20,699 bases of DNA from Candidatus Bathyarchaeota archaeon (lineage in GTDB: Archaea; Thermoproteota; Bathyarchaeia; 40CM-2-53-6): NCBI GenBank assembly GCA_005888755.1, contig VBBQ01000019.1:1-20699 (forward strand), given 5' to 3'. The notes beneath the pieces are model-generated. The model was not told where the DNA came from. It saw only the letters and a list, made by a program, of their open reading frames with translations, and made no database searches. The translations under genes and the position numbers were made by a program. Shown here in pieces: positions 19,982-20,699 of this stretch. Position 1 is the first letter of the stretch; the number at the start of each line of letters is the position of its first letter.

Positions 19982-20699
19982 ACTTCTTCCAAGGAACGAA
20001 TCTGGTCCCGATCGACCCGGTTTGGTCGAGGATCATTCTAAGCGCGTTCTTCTCCCTTAGGTTGAAAATGTAGCACTCGCATCCGTTCTTGGCAAGCCAA
20101 ATGGCCTGTTTCACCTTCTCGCCCATGCTGCCGGTAGCATCGGTGGAAGGGCTTCGTGAGGCGCTCAATACCGAGCGAAAGTTTTCGGAGTTCACTTCAG
20201 GAATGAGAGTGGCATTCGGAAAATTCTTCGGATTCGCGGAGTAAACACCATCGACATCACACCCGAACAATACTCTGAAAGCTCCCATCTTCGATCCAAT
20301 CAGGGAGGCAATGCGATCCCCCGATAGGACGCCGATCCCCCGAGATTCGTCGAACACCAGATCACCATGCAACAACGGGGTGAGCCCGGCATCCAACGAC
20401 TTTCGTATCGGATCTAACAGGAACTTTTTCACTTCTCCCTTGTCAAGAGTCGCGAAACTCATCGGATGAAGCGGAACAGGATTCATATTTCTCAACAGCA
20501 GGGACGCGTAAATTATCCTCGTAAGCTGGCCCAGATAGAACTCAGTCTCTGAAATGGAACGAAGCTGAGATCGATCCCGGAGACCTCCACCTACACCAGA
20601 CCTAGTGACAAAGGGATGCGCGTAAGAACCTCCGCCATGAATCAGAACGAGATGAAGCCGGTAGTCTGCAAGCTGATCAGCGGCGTGTCGAATCACGGG
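19944..20699 (-). CDS. Isopentenyl phosphate kinase, 5' end beyond the window (partial)
   Basis: This is the C-terminal ~251 residues of an amino-acid-kinase-fold enzyme that phosphorylates isopentenyl phosphate to IPP in the archaeal mevalonate pathway. The frame is open to the last base, and the expected N-terminal KxGGS strand is missing, so the true start lies outside the window. Visible: LVLIHGGGSYAHPFV with the substrate-contacting Gly-rich loop and the catalytic-type His in YAHP, TPLLHGDLVFDESRGIGVLSGDRIAS, LFGCDVDGVYSANP, TDATGSMGEKVKQAIWLAKNG and the closing GTRFVPW. Its last codons overlap the end of the GGPP synthase gene on the other strand, so the two lipid genes are convergent, not co-transcribed. 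Confidence 0.94.
   Translation of the reverse strand, partial: PVIRHAADQLADYRLHLVLIHGGGSYAHPFVTRSGVGGGLRDRSQLRSISETEFYLGQLTRIIYASLLLRNMNPVPLHPMSFATLDKGEVKKFLLDPIRKSLDAGLTPLLHGDLVFDESRGIGVLSGDRIASLIGSKMGAFRVLFGCDVDGVYSANPKNFPNATLIPEVNSENFRSVLSASRSPSTDATGSMGEKVKQAIWLAKNGCECYIFNLREKNALRMILDQTGSIGTRFVPWKKSRKSVKQSPQRA

Noticed and set aside
1-20699. CRISPR array, transposase, integrase or phage genes
   Set aside because: No regularly spaced repeats and no such protein motifs were seen on either strand.

Overview
This window is archaeal chromosome. The evidence is a block of archaeal/eukaryal-type information genes: the KEOPS subunits Kae1 and Bud32, RNA polymerase subunit Rpo7 with Spt4, ribosomal proteins L7Ae, S28e, L24e, S27ae, S6e, S24e and L15e, and aIF5B. 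It also carries archaeal isoprenoid genes (GGPP synthase, isopentenyl phosphate kinase) and an F420-dependent NADP reductase homologue. Base composition looks intermediate (about 50% GC by eye). Separate, overlapping kae1 and bud32 genes and the overall gene content suggest a TACK/Thermoproteota lineage such as Bathyarchaeia or a deep Nitrososphaeria, but I cannot fix the lineage from sequence alone.

Layout. Positions 1-2138: a small secreted protein (61-522), a 614-nt stretch without a clear gene that holds a 24-bp near-palindrome and a tRNA-like fold, and a nitronate monooxygenase on the minus strand. Positions 2139-6230: an accessory region bounded by two copies of a 29-nt direct repeat, with a second, diverged ~98-nt direct repeat nested inside. 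It holds four or five very small membrane proteins, two of them clear paralogues, and a HEIGH-motif metallopeptidase. Positions 6274-9590: kae1-bud32-XTP pyrophosphatase, then rpo7-spt4, with rps27ae convergent. Positions 9701-10936: rpl7ae-rps28e-rpl24e-ndk. Positions 11054-11674: a RibD/DHFR-fold reductase on the minus strand. Positions 11893-14689: aIF5B, then S6e-S24e. Positions 14690-15054 hold no gene I can support. Positions 15055-18312 (minus): malic enzyme, F420-NADP reductase homologue and the YchF/Obg-like GTPase, read in that order. Positions 18436-20699: L15e, GGPP synthase and the convergent 3' part of isopentenyl phosphate kinase.

How the genes work together. The core is translation and tRNA modification: Kae1/Bud32 for t6A, ribosomal proteins, aIF5B and YchF, plus transcription (Rpo7/Spt4) and nucleotide clean-up and supply (XTPase, Ndk). 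Malic enzyme makes NAD(P)H and its neighbour can pass hydride between NADP and F420. The last two genes belong to archaeal lipid synthesis.

The most unusual observation is start-codon use. For rpl24e (ACG), the F420-NADP reductase gene (ACG), the RibD-like gene (ATC) and probably ndk (CTG), the family's usual N-terminus is encoded in frame, but the codon at the expected start is a near-cognate of ATG. In the first three an in-frame stop lies just upstream, and a Shine-Dalgarno-like sequence is correctly placed for the two minus-strand genes. Four-base stop/start overlaps of the form GTGA, TTGA or CTGA, never ATGA, link gene pairs. Three ribosomal proteins (S6e, S24e, S27ae) carry Ala/Lys/Pro-rich tails, two of them sharing an identical 11-residue motif.
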